5,089 nt of DNA from Microbacteriaceae bacterium. GTDB lineage: Bacteria > Actinomycetota > Actinomycetes > Actinomycetales > Microbacteriaceae. The translations under genes were made by a program, and so were the position numbers. Every line of letters starts with the position of its first letter. Position 1 is the first letter of the stretch. The stretch is taken from NCBI GenBank assembly GCA_025464125.1, contig JAODLU010000137.1:1-5089 (forward strand), given 5' to 3'. Below are positions 1-5,089 of this stretch, one piece after another. The notes under the pieces were generated by a model, which was given only the letters and a program-made list of their open reading frames with translations, was not told where the DNA came from and did not search any database.

Positions 1-813
1 ATCCAGGGACTCGGCCAGCTCGGGTTCGGGCACGTCGAGGTGGGAACTGTCACCGCCGTCGCACAGCCGGGCAACGAGCGACCGCGCCTTTTCAGGCTCG
101 TAGCCGATCGCGCTGTCATCAACCGCATGGGTTTCAACAACAGCGGAGCAGCGGATGCCCGGCCACGGCTCGCCCGCGAGATGGCCAGGCGCACGCGTCC
201 CATCATCGGCGCCAACATCGGCAAGAGCCGGGTGGTAGACGTGGATGCCGCAACAGCCGACTATCTCGAGAGCGCAAGGCTGCTCGCCCCGGTGGCCGAC
301 TACCTCGCCGTGAACGTCAGTTCTCCGAACACGCCGGGACTCAGGGGCCTGCAGGAGCTCGACAAGCTCGCGCCCCTGCTGTCAGCGGTGCGGGATTCTG
401 CTGGGGCCACGCCCGTACTCGTGAAAATCGCACCCGACCTGTCTGACGATGAGGTGCGCAGGATCGCCGGGCTGGTGACGGAGCTCGGCCTCGCGGGCAT
501 CATCGCGACGAACACGACCCTTTCCCGCGACAATCTGGTAACCTCCGCGGCGGTCGTAGCGGCCGCCGGAGCCGGTGGTCTCTCGGGGGCACCGGTTGCC
601 ACGCGGTCGCTGGAGGTGCTGCGAATCATCCGCTCCGTAGTCGATCCAGCGATGTGCGTGATCTCAGTCGGGGGAGTAGAGACCGCGCGGGATGTGACGC
701 AGCGGCTGGCGGCTGGCGCGACGCTGGTGCAGGGCTATACGGCGTTCCTCTACCGTGGGCCTTTCTGGGCCTTGAGCGTCAACCGCGGACTCCGCAGGCT
801 GAGAAAGGCCTAA
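1..813 (+). CDS. pyrD: Dihydroorotate dehydrogenase (quinone), class 2, 5'-truncated
   Basis: Fourth step of de novo pyrimidine synthesis: FMN-dependent oxidation of dihydroorotate to orotate, with electrons passed to membrane quinone. The frame is open from base 1, so the true start lies upstream; 270 residues remain of a family usually about 340-360 long, and the N-terminal membrane-associating helices are missing. Numbered from the window edge, visible family motifs are GTVT at 15-18, INRMGFNN at 40-47, NVSSPNTPGLR at 105-115 (second Ser, 108, matches the catalytic serine of class 2 enzymes), VKIAPDLS at 141-148 (FMN-contacting Lys142), ATNTT at 169-173, GGLSG at 192-196, SVGGV at 222-226 and GATLVQGYTAFLYRGP at 239-254 (flavin phosphate region). 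The catalytic serine, where class 1 enzymes use cysteine, supports the quinone-linked class. It ends TAA and converges on the DUF3043 gene. The product is near certain; the length and start are unknown from here. Confidence 0.96.
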   Translation: MQGLGQLGFGHVEVGTVTAVAQPGNERPRLFRLVADRAVINRMGFNNSGAADARPRLAREMARRTRPIIGANIGKSRVVDVDAATADYLESARLLAPVADYLAVNVSSPNTPGLRGLQELDKLAPLLSAVRDSAGATPVLVKIAPDLSDDEVRRIAGLVTELGLAGIIATNTTLSRDNLVTSAAVVAAAGAGGLSGAPVATRSLEVLRIIRSVVDPAMCVISVGGVETARDVTQRLAAGATLVQGYTAFLYRGPFWALSVNRGLRRLRKA

Positions 814-824
814 CGCCTCGCCGC

Positions 825-1409
825 CTACTCGGGGAACTGGCCGCGCTTGACCTGTGGCTTGGGCAGGCGCATTGGTCGCAGCTGCAGGGCGCGCATTGCG
901 GTGTACCACCGGTTGCCGCGCTGGATCTTTTCCGCACCGAACTTGGCGACCAGTTTGCGGTTGATGATGTAGCCGACCGTGATGCAGTCGATGACCGCGA
1001 TCAGGAAGAATCCCCAGAGCGCCCAGATCGACACTTCCTGCACCAGGGGCTGGTTGATGAACGTGAGCACGATTACCACGAACATGACCGGGATCATGAT
1101 CTCGCCAACGCTGAAGCGTGCGTCGATGTAGTCGCGGATGTAGCGGCGCTGCGGCCCCTTGTCGCGCGCCGTCAAGTACTTCTCTTCGCCGTTGGCGAGC
1201 CCCACGCGAGCGCGGTTGCGGTCGTCTGCGATCTTGGCCTTTGACGTCTTTGCGCCAGCCTTACGGTCGCTGTTCACGAGCGGACGAAGGTTGGCAGCCT
1301 CGCGCTCCTTGCGGGTCGGAGTTGCGCGCCCCTTGCCACTCGACGTGCTGTCGGTGTTCAATTCGTAGTCGACTGCGGTGTCAGACTTCGTACCGGTTGG
1401 CTTGGCCAC
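825..1409 (-). CDS. DUF3043 family membrane protein, function unknown
   Basis: A 194-residue protein whose pattern matches the actinobacterial DUF3043 family; no biochemical role is known to me. Residues 1-100 are hydrophilic and strongly charged, rich in Lys, Arg, Asp and Glu, with PTRKEREAAN at 31-40 and an RRYIRDYIDAR stretch at 88-98 just before the membrane. Two hydrophobic helices follow, about 103-119 and 127-149, separated by a short polar turn (NQPLVQEV), so this is probably a hairpin membrane protein with both termini on one side. The C-terminal tail is basic, with RWYTAMRALQLRPMRLPKPQ at 167-186, the best-conserved family signature. The GTG start is chosen because an AAGGA ribosome binding site lies 6 nt upstream and family-like sequence begins there. 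The frame stays open far upstream (to about 1904), but that part is antisense to the dipeptidase and is not believed. The gene is divergent from the dipeptidase and convergent with pyrD. Confidence 0.88.
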   Translation of the reverse strand: MAKPTGTKSDTAVDYELNTDSTSSGKGRATPTRKEREAANLRPLVNSDRKAGAKTSKAKIADDRNRARVGLANGEEKYLTARDKGPQRRYIRDYIDARFSVGEIMIPVMFVVIVLTFINQPLVQEVSIWALWGFFLIAVIDCITVGYIINRKLVAKFGAEKIQRGNRWYTAMRALQLRPMRLPKPQVKRGQFPE

Positions 1410-1415
1410 ATCAAA

Positions 1416-1420
1416 TCCTT
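1416..1420 (-). promoter_or_regulatory. Ribosome binding site of the DUF3043 gene
   Basis: On the minus strand AAGGA stands 6 nt before the GTG at 1409. It decides the start: an ATG at 1411-1409 overlaps the GTG but is in another frame, and the long in-frame upstream extension has no comparable support. Confidence 0.75.
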
Positions 1421-1435
1421 GCGATCGTGAGGCTT

Positions 1436-1441
1436 TAAGAT
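1436..1441 (+). promoter_or_regulatory. Candidate -10 element for a leaderless dipeptidase mRNA
   Basis: TAAGAT lies exactly 7 nt before the A of the dipeptidase ATG at 1449. That spacing puts the transcription start on the start codon itself, the arrangement of leaderless actinobacterial mRNAs. In keeping with this, no Shine-Dalgarno sequence stands at a usable distance: the nearest GAGG-like run (1429-1432) is 16 nt away. No clear -35 hexamer is seen. Confidence 0.45.
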
Positions 1442-1443
1442 TA
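1438..1443 (-). promoter_or_regulatory. Candidate -10 element for the DUF3043 gene
   Basis: The minus strand reads TAATCT, fitting the actinobacterial TAnnnT -10 pattern. Transcription would begin near 1431, giving a leader of about 22 nt that contains the AAGGA site. I see no convincing -35 hexamer at the expected distance. The element shares four bases with the -10 proposed for the opposite strand. This is inference from a short motif. Confidence 0.4.
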
Positions 1444-1448
1444 CCGCT

Positions 1449-2870
1449 ATGACTCAAGAAGAGGGCATCCACCAGCAAACTCCCACCCGTCCTGAGCTCC
1501 TGGAAGGCCTGCGTGACGCGGTCTTCGGCGGACTGCCCTCCACGATCGCAGACCTGAGCCGGCTCGTGCGCATCCCCTCTGTCTCCTGGGCGGCATTCGA
1601 CCCCGCGCGTGTGGCAGAAAGCGCGGATGCAGTGGCCGGACTCGTTCGCGGGCTCGACGTATTCGATTCGGTCGAGGTGCGGCAGGCTCCTATCGGCGAC
1701 ACCGAGACTCTTGGGCAGCCGGCAGTGCTCGCGACCCGCGCCGCGAAGAACGGCAGGCCGACCATCCTGCTCTATGCACACCACGACGTGCAGCCGCCCG
1801 GTGACGAGAAGGACTGGGAATCCAGCCCGTTCGAACCGACAGTGCGCGGAGACCGGCTCTTCGGCAGGGGAGCTGCTGACGACAAGGCTGGCGTCATGGC
1901 TCACGTCGCAGCGATCCGGGCTCTCGTGCTTACAGCTGGCCGCGATTTCGATCTCGGTCTCGCCCTGTTCATCGAGGGCGAGGAGGAGTTCGGCTCGCGA
2001 TCATTCACCAATTTCCTGCGCACTCACCAGGACCAACTGAGGGCCGACGTTATCGTGGTCGCCGACTCGGATAACTGGGACATCGACACACCTGCCCTGA
2101 CCGTCGGCCTCCGAGGCAATGTGACGCTTCGGCTGACCGTCAGCACCCTCGCGCACGCCTCCCACTCCGGCATGTTCGGGGGAGCGGTGCCCGACGCGAT
2201 GTTGGCGATGATCAGGTTGCTTGCGACGCTTCACACTGAAGACGGATCCGTGGCAGTCGAGGGCATGCTCGCACGGGACGGCGAGTACCCGGACTACACG
2301 GAATCGCAGTTGCGGCATGAGTCTGCCCTGCTCGACGGTGTGACGCCCATCGGCTCTGGGGACATATTGGGTCGCATCTGGTCGAAACCCGCCATCACCG
2401 TCACGGGCATTGATGCACCGAGCGTGGCGAACGCCTCTAACACCCTGGCACCGACAGTGTCGGTCAAGATCAGCGCGCGCGTGGCTCCCGGCCAGGATGC
2501 CCTGCTCGCCAGGGCAGCGCTCGAGAAGCACCTTCGCGACAATGCGCCATTCGGAGCGCACGTCGAAATCGACGATGTGGACACAGGAAACGGATTTCTC
2601 GTCGACACCACCGGATGGGCGGTTGCCGAAGCGGAAACGGCGATGGCGGATGCCTGGGGCAGGCCAGCGGTCGAAATGGGTGTTGGCGGATCCATCCCAT
2701 TCATCGCCGACCTCGTCGAGCTATTTCCGGAGGCGCAGATCCTGGTAACAGGGGTGGAGGACCCCGATTCACGGGCCCACAGCCCGAATGAGTCCCTGCA
2801 CCTTGGCGTGTTCCAGCGTGCGATTCTCACTGAAGCAGTACTGCTTGCTCGCCTGAACGAACGCAGCTGA
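1449..2870 (+). CDS. M20 family metallodipeptidase
   Basis: A 473-residue cytoplasmic peptidase (no signal peptide) of the dinuclear zinc M20 clan, close to the dipeptidase/carnosinase type; it should cleave dipeptides or short peptides. Metal ligands and catalytic residues are all present: His111 and Asp113 in AHHDVQP, bridging Asp144 in GRGAADDKAG, general base Glu179 and ligand Glu180 in EGEEEFGS, Asp206 in VVADSDNW, and His444 in RAHSPNES. The dimerisation (lid) domain covers roughly 215-385, with SHSGMFGG (His239, which reaches the partner's active site in relatives) and NASNTLAPTVSVKISARV at 328-345. MGVGGSIPF at 410-418 is the usual C-terminal glycine motif. Length is typical. The ATG is the first possible start: an in-frame TGA lies at 1428-1430 with no start codon between. 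Substrate cannot be told from sequence, and related M20 enzymes such as succinyl-diaminopimelate desuccinylase or acylases are less likely given the dipeptidase-type motifs. Confidence 0.93.
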   Translation: MTQEEGIHQQTPTRPELLEGLRDAVFGGLPSTIADLSRLVRIPSVSWAAFDPARVAESADAVAGLVRGLDVFDSVEVRQAPIGDTETLGQPAVLATRAAKNGRPTILLYAHHDVQPPGDEKDWESSPFEPTVRGDRLFGRGAADDKAGVMAHVAAIRALVLTAGRDFDLGLALFIEGEEEFGSRSFTNFLRTHQDQLRADVIVVADSDNWDIDTPALTVGLRGNVTLRLTVSTLAHASHSGMFGGAVPDAMLAMIRLLATLHTEDGSVAVEGMLARDGEYPDYTESQLRHESALLDGVTPIGSGDILGRIWSKPAITVTGIDAPSVANASNTLAPTVSVKISARVAPGQDALLARAALEKHLRDNAPFGAHVEIDDVDTGNGFLVDTTGWAVAEAETAMADAWGRPAVEMGVGGSIPFIADLVELFPEAQILVTGVEDPDSRAHSPNESLHLGVFQRAILTEAVLLARLNERS

Positions 2871-2907
2871 TTGTGCGTTTCAGGAACAATCACCGAACCG
2901 CCGTGCT

Positions 2908-2913
2908 TACACT
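2908..2913 (+). promoter_or_regulatory. Candidate -10 element for erpA
   Basis: TACACT fits TAnnnT in the 77-bp gap after the dipeptidase stop. Initiation near 2920 would leave a leader of about 28 nt with the ribosome binding site. The region 16-18 nt upstream (around 2885-2890, AACAAT) is a poor -35. No terminator separates the dipeptidase from erpA, so read-through from upstream is also possible. Confidence 0.35.
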
Positions 2914-2936
2914 TGCTAGAGAACTTTGACTTCCCT

Positions 2937-2942
2937 AAGGAG
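2937..2942 (+). promoter_or_regulatory. Ribosome binding site of erpA
   Basis: AAGGAG, 5 nt before the ATG at 2948, is the strongest Shine-Dalgarno in the window and fixes the erpA start. Confidence 0.85.
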
Positions 2943-2947
2943 CCGTC

Positions 2948-3310
2948 ATGACTGACACCCTCATCGACACCCAGACCGCACCGGCGCACGGCGTTGGCCT
3001 CAGCGCTCCAGCCGCAGACAAGGTGCGCAGCCTGTATGAGCAGGAAGGACGCGACGACCTCCGCCTTCGCGTTGCGGTGCAGCCCGGTGGCTGTTCAGGA
3101 CTCATCTACCAGCTCTACTTCGACGAGCGTCTTCTAGAAGGAGACACCACTGTCGACTTTGATGGTGTCGAGGTCGTCGTCGACAAGATGAGCGTTCCGT
3201 ATCTCGATGGCGCGACGATCGATTTCGAGGACACCATCCAGAAGCAGGGCTTCACAATCGACAACCCGAACGCCAGCGGAAGCTGCGCGTGTGGAGACTC
3301 CTTCCACTAG
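2948..3310 (+). CDS. erpA: Iron-sulfur cluster insertion protein (HesB/IscA/ErpA, A-type carrier)
   Basis: A 120-residue A-type carrier that binds an Fe-S cluster and hands it to apo-proteins in the cytoplasm. The three cluster-binding cysteines are present: Cys49 in PGGCSG and Cys113/Cys115 in the C-terminal CACGDSF. Other family marks are the N-terminal LSAPAADKVRSLYEQEG helix (18-34), LRLRVAVQPGGCSGLIYQL (38-56), and the central strand block ending SVPYLDGATIDFED (82-95). The first 15 residues are a polar tail of little conservation. Length is normal for actinobacterial members. The gene has its own strong ribosome binding site and terminator, so it probably forms a single-gene transcript or the end of one running from the dipeptidase. 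Its neighbours ctaC/ctaD suit a role in supplying Fe-S clusters for respiratory enzymes, but cytochrome oxidase itself contains none. The family call is firm; the symbol follows common annotation of single A-type carriers in this phylum. Confidence 0.93.
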   Translation: MTDTLIDTQTAPAHGVGLSAPAADKVRSLYEQEGRDDLRLRVAVQPGGCSGLIYQLYFDERLLEGDTTVDFDGVEVVVDKMSVPYLDGATIDFEDTIQKQGFTIDNPNASGSCACGDSFH

Positions 3311-3335
3311 ACATCCAGCTTCACCAGCTCGACCA

Positions 3336-3367
3336 GGGGAACCGCGTCCATTGCGGTTCCCCTTTTT
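3336..3367 (+). terminator. Intrinsic terminator after erpA
   Basis: A perfect 10-bp stem, GGGGAACCGC (3336-3345) with GCGGTTCCCC (3353-3362), encloses a 7-nt loop and is followed by five T (3363-3367); A3335 can pair with T3363 to extend it. It starts 25 nt after the erpA stop and insulates erpA from ctaC. There is no matching T run on the other strand, so it should work in the + direction only. Confidence 0.93.
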
Positions 3368-3450
3368 CAATTTCGGGCGTTTTTGCCATCGCCACGGGCC
3401 TGTTGCGGCACGAGGGGGCACCTGCTTCGGAGTAGGCTGGCACCACCAAA

Positions 3451-3456
3451 TAGACT
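3451..3456 (+). promoter_or_regulatory. Candidate -10 element for ctaC-ctaD
   Basis: TAGACT fits TAnnnT. Initiation near 3463 would give a leader of about 32 nt before the ctaC GTG. A second match, TAGGCT at 3433-3438, lies 18 bp upstream and is an alternative. Neither has a good -35 at 16-19 bp. A promoter is expected here because the erpA terminator blocks read-through; which hexamer is used is uncertain. Confidence 0.4.
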
Positions 3457-3472
3457 GTGGTTTCACACAGTC
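3453..3472 (+). promoter_or_regulatory. Inverted repeat, candidate operator upstream of ctaC
   Basis: GACTGTG-N6-CACAGTC is a perfect 7-bp dyad. The left arm overlaps the candidate -10 at 3451-3456, and the right arm ends 22 bp before the ctaC start codon. Its placement across a likely core promoter suggests a binding site for a dimeric regulator that would block initiation. The TGTG...CACA core recalls Crp/GlxR sites, but those have 8 bp between TGTG and CACA and this has 6. An RNA hairpin is the alternative, although if transcription starts near 3463 only the right arm would be in the mRNA. Confidence 0.5.
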
Positions 3473-3482
3473 CGTGTCATCC

Positions 3483-3488
3483 GAGAGG
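3483..3488 (+). promoter_or_regulatory. Ribosome binding site of ctaC
   Basis: GAGAGG stands 6 nt before the GTG at 3495. It favours this GTG over the in-frame GTG at 3474, which would place seven extra polar residues before the signal peptide. Confidence 0.7.
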
Positions 3489-3494
3489 TCCCAG

Positions 3495-4379
3495 GTGCGC
3501 TCTAAACGCCGTCTTCGATGGGCTGTTCTACCAGTCGCAGTGACGCTCGTCGTCATACTCGCCGGGTGCAGCCAGCAGCAGCTACGGGGCTTCCTGCCCG
3601 CCGGTTCGGACGGTGCGACAAACCACACGTCCGGCATCACCGGCCTGTGGGTTACTTCCTGGATCGTGCTTCTCGGTGTAGGCCTCATCACGTGGGGTCT
3701 CATCATCTGGGCGGCGATCGTATACCGTCGCCGCAAAGGCCAGACCGGCCTGCCGGTACAGATGCGCTACAACCTGCCGATCGAGATTTTCTACACGATC
3801 GTGCCGCTGATCCTGGTGCTCGGGTTCTTCGCATTTACGGCGAAGGAGCAGAACTCGATCGAAGCTCCGACCAAGAACCCTGATGTGCAGGTCGAGGTAT
3901 ACGGCAAGCGCTGGGCGTGGGACTTCAACTACGTGAATGCCGGCCCGTCTGACAAAGGCGTTTATTCACCGGGTATCCAGGCGGAGGAGAACGAGAAGGC
4001 TGACGGCACGATCGACGAGAGCAAGATTCCCGTGCTTTACCTGCCGGTCAATAAGAGCGTGCAGATCAAGATCGCGAGCCGCGACGTTGCCCATTCATTC
4101 TGGATCGTTGACTTCCTGTACAAGAAAGACAACATCCCGGGCAAAGACAACTACATGTACTTCACCCCGACCAAAGAAGGCACCTACGCGGGCAAGTGCG
4201 CCGAGCTCTGCGGCGATTACCACTCGCTGATGCTCTTCAAGGTCAAGGTGGTCTCAGAGTCGGTATACGAGAACTACCTGCAGAGCCTTGCAGACAAGGG
4301 CCAGACGGGCATCCTCGGGCCGGAGTACAACACCAACACGAACCTTCCGGGCAACAAAGCCCCGGTGGCTGACGAGTAG
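3495..4379 (+). CDS. ctaC: Cytochrome c oxidase subunit II (aa3-type), lipoprotein
   Basis: This subunit of complex IV accepts electrons at the binuclear CuA centre and passes them to heme a in subunit I. The GTG start gives 294 residues beginning with a basic stretch (RSKRRLR), a hydrophobic core and lipobox LAGC, so Cys25 should be lipidated after cleavage. Two membrane helices follow at about 50-77 and 96-116, then the extracytoplasmic cupredoxin domain. [11 protein letters not shown] at 136-146 is the aromatic patch used for electron entry. The CuA ligands are complete: His200 in VAHSFW, then Cys235, Glu237, Cys239, His243 and Met246 in the [12 protein letters not shown] block. A charged segment at about 150-178 ([16 protein letters not shown] within it) widens the domain between strands, as in other actinobacterial subunits II. 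The C-terminal tail (270-294) is low in conserved features. There is no fused cytochrome c domain. In this phylum the donor is expected to be QcrC rather than soluble cytochrome c. It is followed after 11 bp by ctaD. Confidence 0.96.
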   Translation: MRSKRRLRWAVLPVAVTLVVILAGCSQQQLRGFLPAGSDGATNHTSGITGLWVTSWIVLLGVGLITWGLIIWAAIVYRRRKGQTGLPVQMRYNLPIEIFYTIVPLILVLGFFAFTAKEQNSIEAPTKNPDVQVEVYGKRWAWDFNYVNAGPSDKGVYSPGIQAEENEKADGTIDESKIPVLYLPVNKSVQIKIASRDVAHSFWIVDFLYKKDNIPGKDNYMYFTPTKEGTYAGKCAELCGDYHSLMLFKVKVVSESVYENYLQSLADKGQTGILGPEYNTNTNLPGNKAPVADE

Positions 4380-4381
4380 GG
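4378..4381 (+). promoter_or_regulatory. Ribosome binding site of ctaD, overlapping the ctaC stop
   Basis: AGGG is built from the last two bases of the ctaC TAG and the next two bases, 9 nt before the ctaD ATG. It is weak and lies where ribosomes terminate on ctaC, so translational coupling of the two subunits is plausible. Confidence 0.45.
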
Positions 4382-4390
4382 CGACGAAGA

Positions 4391-5089
4391 ATGAGCACAG
4401 CGACAATTGACAGGCCCACCGTCGACGCAACGCCGCCGCCCGGCCCGCCTGTCAGCCCGTCAGCCGTCCGCAAGGGCAACATACTGGTCAGCTGGATCAC
4501 CTCGACTGATCACAAGACCATCGGCTATCTCTACCTGATCACCTCCTTCATCTACTTCCTCGTGGGCGGTGTGCTCGCGCTCATCATTCGGGCGCAGCTC
4601 TTCGAACCAGGCATGCAGCTCGTGCAGACGAAAGAGCAGTACAACCAGCTTTTCACCATGCACGGCACGATCATGCTGCTCATGTTCGCGACGCCACTGT
4701 TCGCTGGCTTCGTCAACGTGCTCATGCCTCTCCAGATCGGGGCGCCCGACGTCGCGTTCCCACGGTTGAATGCATTTGCATACTGGCTTTACAGCTTCGG
4801 CTCCATCATCGCGGTCGCCGGCTTCCTCACCCCGCAGGGTGCGGCGTCCTTCGGCTGGACGGCATACGTTCCGCTCTCCACCACCACCTTCTCGCCATCG
4901 CTCGGCGGCAATCTCTGGGTCTTCGGGCTGGCGCTCACAGGATTCGGAACGATTCTTGGCGCCGTCAACTTCATCACGACGATCATCACCATGCGCGCTC
5001 CTGGCATGACCATGTTCCGCATGCCCATCTTCACCTGGAATGCCCTCGTCACCTCCATCCTCGTCCTGATGGCTTTCCCCGTTCTCGCC
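4391..5089 (+). CDS. ctaD: Cytochrome c oxidase subunit I (aa3-type), 3'-truncated
   Basis: Catalytic core of complex IV, which reduces oxygen to water and pumps protons. The frame runs from ATG to the window end without a stop: 233 residues of a protein normally about 550-590 long. An N-terminal Pro-rich cytoplasmic tail (1-30) leads to [12 protein letters not shown] at 38-49, a family signature. Helices lie at about 44-67, 87-115, 129-147 and 173-201, and a fifth starts near 213. His91 in TMHGTIM is one of the two axial ligands of low-spin heme a. [12 protein letters not shown] at 116-127 holds Asp120, the mouth of the D proton channel, and Asn127 of the channel constriction; the next residue is Ala where proteobacterial enzymes often have a second Asn. 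The active-site Glu/Tyr, the CuB histidines and the heme a3 ligand lie beyond the window. It is co-transcribed with ctaC. The product is certain; whether downstream oxidase genes follow is not visible. Confidence 0.96.
   Translation, partial: MSTATIDRPTVDATPPPGPPVSPSAVRKGNILVSWITSTDHKTIGYLYLITSFIYFLVGGVLALIIRAQLFEPGMQLVQTKEQYNQLFTMHGTIMLLMFATPLFAGFVNVLMPLQIGAPDVAFPRLNAFAYWLYSFGSIIAVAGFLTPQGAASFGWTAYVPLSTTTFSPSLGGNLWVFGLALTGFGTILGAVNFITTIITMRAPGMTMFRMPIFTWNALVTSILVLMAFPVLA

Noticed and set aside
654..1244. Plus-strand open frame of 196 codons covering the end of pyrD and the DUF3043 gene
   Set aside because: It lies within pyrD in another frame and then antisense to DUF3043; its His/Asp-rich composition is a mirror of charged codons on the other strand.
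1410..1904. Upstream extension of the minus-strand DUF3043 frame (about 165 further residues)
   Set aside because: It is antisense to the well-supported N-terminal half of the dipeptidase, lacks family-like sequence, and the GTG at 1409 has its own AAGGA site.
2883..2908. GGAAC (2883-2887) as a -35 of an ECF (SigR/SigE-type) promoter for erpA
   Set aside because: No GTT/CGTT -10 core falls 16-19 nt downstream; the sequence there reads GTGCTT.
2294..2989. Long minus-strand open frame (231 codons) opposite the end of the dipeptidase and start of erpA
   Set aside because: Ser/Arg/Pro-rich, low-complexity translation typical of the antisense of GC-rich genes, with no recognisable domain and complete overlap with a gene that has intact catalytic motifs.
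3376..3393. GGCG ... CGCC with a T run as a second terminator
   Set aside because: Only a 4-bp stem, and the T run lies in the loop rather than after the stem.
3407..3443. Three GGCAC pentamers at 3407, 3417 and 3439 upstream of ctaC
   Set aside because: Spacing of 10 and 22 bp is near helical phase, but a 5-bp word repeated three times in GC-rich DNA is easily chance and no longer repeat unit is shared.
3207..3494. Upstream extension of the ctaC frame into erpA
   Set aside because: It would overlap the end of erpA and the terminator; the signal peptide with lipobox starts right after the GTG at 3495, which has a ribosome binding site.

Overview
The window reads as a stretch of chromosome from a high-GC Gram-positive bacterium, most likely an actinobacterium of the Microbacteriaceae type. 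The basis is the gene content: an actinobacterial-style class 2 dihydroorotate dehydrogenase, a DUF3043 membrane protein (a family I know only from Actinobacteria), an actinobacterial M20 dipeptidase, an ErpA-type Fe-S carrier, and ctaC/ctaD of an aa3-type cytochrome c oxidase. GTG starts, compact intergenic gaps and a possible leaderless gene fit the same group. The genus cannot be fixed from this sequence alone.

Layout, left to right. Bases 1-813 (+) are the 3' part of pyrD, cut by the window edge. Bases 825-1409 (-) encode a 194-residue DUF3043 protein that meets pyrD tail to tail across 11 bp. A 39-bp divergent region (1410-1448) separates it from an M20 metallodipeptidase (1449-2870, +); this gap seems to hold two overlapping, opposed -10 elements. 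After a 77-bp gap with a candidate promoter and a strong ribosome binding site comes erpA (2948-3310, +), closed by a textbook intrinsic terminator (3336-3367). A 127-bp region follows the terminator (3368-3494) and holds a candidate -10 overlapped by a perfect 7-bp inverted repeat. Then come ctaC (3495-4379, +) and ctaD (4391 to the window end, +, truncated), which form a tight operon with an 11-bp gap.

Functionally, the right half is respiratory: CtaC carries the CuA site and CtaD the heme a / heme a3-CuB core of complex IV. In actinobacteria this enzyme takes electrons from the diheme cytochrome QcrC of the bc1 complex. ErpA delivers Fe-S clusters, which the respiratory chain needs (for example the Rieske protein), so its position next to the oxidase genes makes sense although the terminator gives it a separate transcript. 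PyrD, of the quinone-linked class, feeds electrons from pyrimidine synthesis into the same quinone pool. The dipeptidase and the DUF3043 protein have no evident link to respiration.

This is an ordinary housekeeping region. I see no mobile elements, CRISPR arrays, RNA genes, pseudogenes or foreign-looking islands, and no convincing novel system. The points most worth a second look are the dyad upstream of ctaC and the overlapping divergent promoters with a probably leaderless dipeptidase mRNA. No stretch longer than 300 bases lacks a gene.
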